NCBI GenBank assembly: GCA_035403265.1
Contig: DAONEV010000051.1
Location: 1 to 16,420, forward strand
Length of the DNA: 16,420 nt
Direction of reading: 5' to 3'
Source of the DNA: JAAYVZ01 sp035403265
Lineage (GTDB): Bacteria; Acidobacteriota; Thermoanaerobaculia; Thermoanaerobaculales; Thermoanaerobaculaceae
How positions within the stretch are numbered: the first letter of the stretch is position 1; each line of letters starts with the position of its first letter. The notes under the pieces are model-generated. The model was not told where the DNA came from, made no database searches, and saw only the letters and a list, made by a program, of their open reading frames with translations. Both the position numbers and the translations under genes were made by a program. Below are positions 15,239-16,420 of the stretch, piece after piece.

Positions 15239-16420
15239 ATGCTCGGCCTCCACAAGGCGCGCATCCGCATTCCCCTGGTCGCAGCGCTGGTGGCGCTGGC
15301 CAGCCTCGTCGGGGTGGCGCTCGTCACGCGGGCCGTCCTGCATCGGTGGACGTTCGAGCAGATCGACGAGGAGCTCGACACGCTCGTCGAGGCGATCGGC
15401 TCGGACGTCGAGCTGCGGGGCCTGCAGGACCTCCGCCAGGACGCGCTGCGGGAGGGACTGGAGAGCAACACGTTCGAGTTCCGGCTCGAGCACCACTCGG
15501 CGATCCTCTTTCGCGGCACTGACGTGCTGGGACGCACCGGCGACCTCCCCAGGTCCGTGGAGGCATCCCATCTGGCCGCCCTCTCCGCCAGGGGCCCCAG
15601 ACCGTTCACCGCCCGCGAGGATTTCACCGGTCAGGGACGGATCTGCCGGTTCCAGGTCAGTCGCCTGGCCGGGCTCGCGGAAGGCTCGACTCTTGTCGTC
15701 TTCAGATCCATCGAGGGTACAGTGCGCGCCCTGGACTCCTTCGACCGCGCTCTGGCCGGGTTGGTCCTGGCTGGGGCACTCCTGTCTGGCCTCATGCTGG
15801 TCCTGGCGACCCGGCAGGCGCTCCTGCCGGTCGAGCGCATCACCAATGTCGCGAGCGAGATCGGGGCTCACGACCTGAGCCGTCGCGTGCCGGCCTTGCG
15901 GGGAACCCATGAGTTCACCCGACTGGCGGCCGTCATCAACGGCCTGCTGGCACGACTGGAAGGCGCCTTCGAGGCCCAGCGCCACCTGACGGCCGACGCC
16001 GCTCACGAGCTGAAGACCCCTGTGGCCGTGATCATGGCCGAAACCCAGGACGCCCTGCGATCCGAGGCCACGCCCGAAGAACGGAACCGCTCGCTCGGAA
16101 TCGTCGTCGAAGCGGCGCGCGGTCTGGCCCTGGGAGTGGACGACCTGCTCGAGCTCAATCGGTCCGAGACGCGGGGACCTCTGCCCACGGAGCCGGTCCC
16201 CCTCACTGCCCTGATCGAGGACGCGATGCTGGCGGTCGGCCCGATTGCCTCGTCGCGCGGAATCGGGCTGCGCGGGGACGAGGCCGGCAACGAGGTGCTC
16301 CGAGGCGACCGCCCCGGGCTCTCACGGATGCTCTCGAATCTGGTGCGCAACGCGGTTCAGTACGCACCGCCGGGCAGCGCCGTGGAGGTGGCCGGAGGCC
16401 GCCTCGGTGAGGTCGACTGG
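15239..16420 (+). CDS. Sensor histidine kinase, partial (cut by the window edge)
   Basis: The frame stays open to the last base, giving 394 residues without a stop. A first membrane helix (about 12-33) and a second (171-190) enclose an extracytoplasmic sensor region of about 135 residues with no recognisable fold. A HAMP linker follows (about 191-244, with LLPVERITNVASEI). The dimerisation domain has the phosphoacceptor His256 in AAHELKTPVAV, a good match to the H-box. The ATPase domain has begun, with the N-box SNLVRNAVQYAPPG (Asn371); the later G boxes lie beyond the window. The ATG at 15239 is seven bases after the response-regulator stop, preceded by GGAG and AGG. It is the cognate kinase of that regulator. 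Its signal cannot be inferred. Confidence 0.95.
   Translation, partial: MLGLHKARIRIPLVAALVALASLVGVALVTRAVLHRWTFEQIDEELDTLVEAIGSDVELRGLQDLRQDALREGLESNTFEFRLEHHSAILFRGTDVLGRTGDLPRSVEASHLAALSARGPRPFTAREDFTGQGRICRFQVSRLAGLAEGSTLVVFRSIEGTVRALDSFDRALAGLVLAGALLSGLMLVLATRQALLPVERITNVASEIGAHDLSRRVPALRGTHEFTRLAAVINGLLARLEGAFEAQRHLTADAAHELKTPVAVIMAETQDALRSEATPEERNRSLGIVVEAARGLALGVDDLLELNRSETRGPLPTEPVPLTALIEDAMLAVGPIASSRGIGLRGDEAGNEVLRGDRPGLSRMLSNLVRNAVQYAPPGSAVEVAGGRLGEVDW

Noticed and set aside
15228..15878. 216-residue plus-strand ORF at the kinase gene
   Set aside because: It is the wrong frame, with a Ser/Arg/Trp-rich product. The adjacent frame encodes a clear histidine kinase with H- and N-boxes.

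Overview
This is a GC-rich bacterial chromosomal window with ten complete genes in tight, alternately oriented clusters and an eleventh that runs off the right edge. The lineage cannot be fixed from sequence alone. The high GC, the protein resembling the VWFA-related proteins common in Acidobacteriota, and the ABC-permease/M1-peptidase fusion suggest Acidobacteriota (perhaps Thermoanaerobaculia-like). That placement is an inference. I saw no tRNA, rRNA, insertion sequence, phage gene or CRISPR array.

Region 1 (79-4605, plus strand) is a two-gene ABC cassette. It has an ATPase followed by a 1210-residue protein that carries two ABC-2 permease halves in one chain and an extracytoplasmic M1-type zinc metallopeptidase at its C-terminus. 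The membrane part and the peptidase should assemble with an ATPase dimer as one machine.

Region 2 (4626-9548, minus strand) reads as a four-gene, translationally coupled operon. In order it holds a molybdopterin (bis-MGD) oxidoreductase catalytic subunit, a fused DmsB-DmsC-like subunit (four [4Fe-4S] clusters plus an eight-helix membrane anchor), a probable 69-residue cysteine-bearing small protein, and a VWA-like protein whose metal site is degenerate. Each junction overlaps by 1 or 4 bases (ATGA, TGATG, ATGA). The small ORF and the chosen start of the VWA-like gene rest largely on that pattern. The substrate of the oxidoreductase is not evident.

Region 3 (9693-13086, plus strand) starts with a good sigma-70-like promoter (TTGAGC, 17 bases, TACAAT). 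It continues with a secreted or anchored M1 metallopeptidase with the canonical zinc motif and, 4 bases later, a six-helix membrane protein of unknown function. The window thus carries two quite different M1-type peptidases, each paired with membrane machinery.

Region 4 (13104-14351, minus strand) is a YcaQ-family crosslink-repair DNA glycosylase. Across a 214-base divergent gap containing an inverted repeat lies Region 5 (14566 to the end, plus strand): an OmpR-type response regulator and its histidine kinase. The kinase is cut by the window edge inside its ATPase domain. Both convergent junctions (near 4605 and 13100) carry GC-rich hairpins that overlap a stop codon, possibly acting as bidirectional transcript ends.
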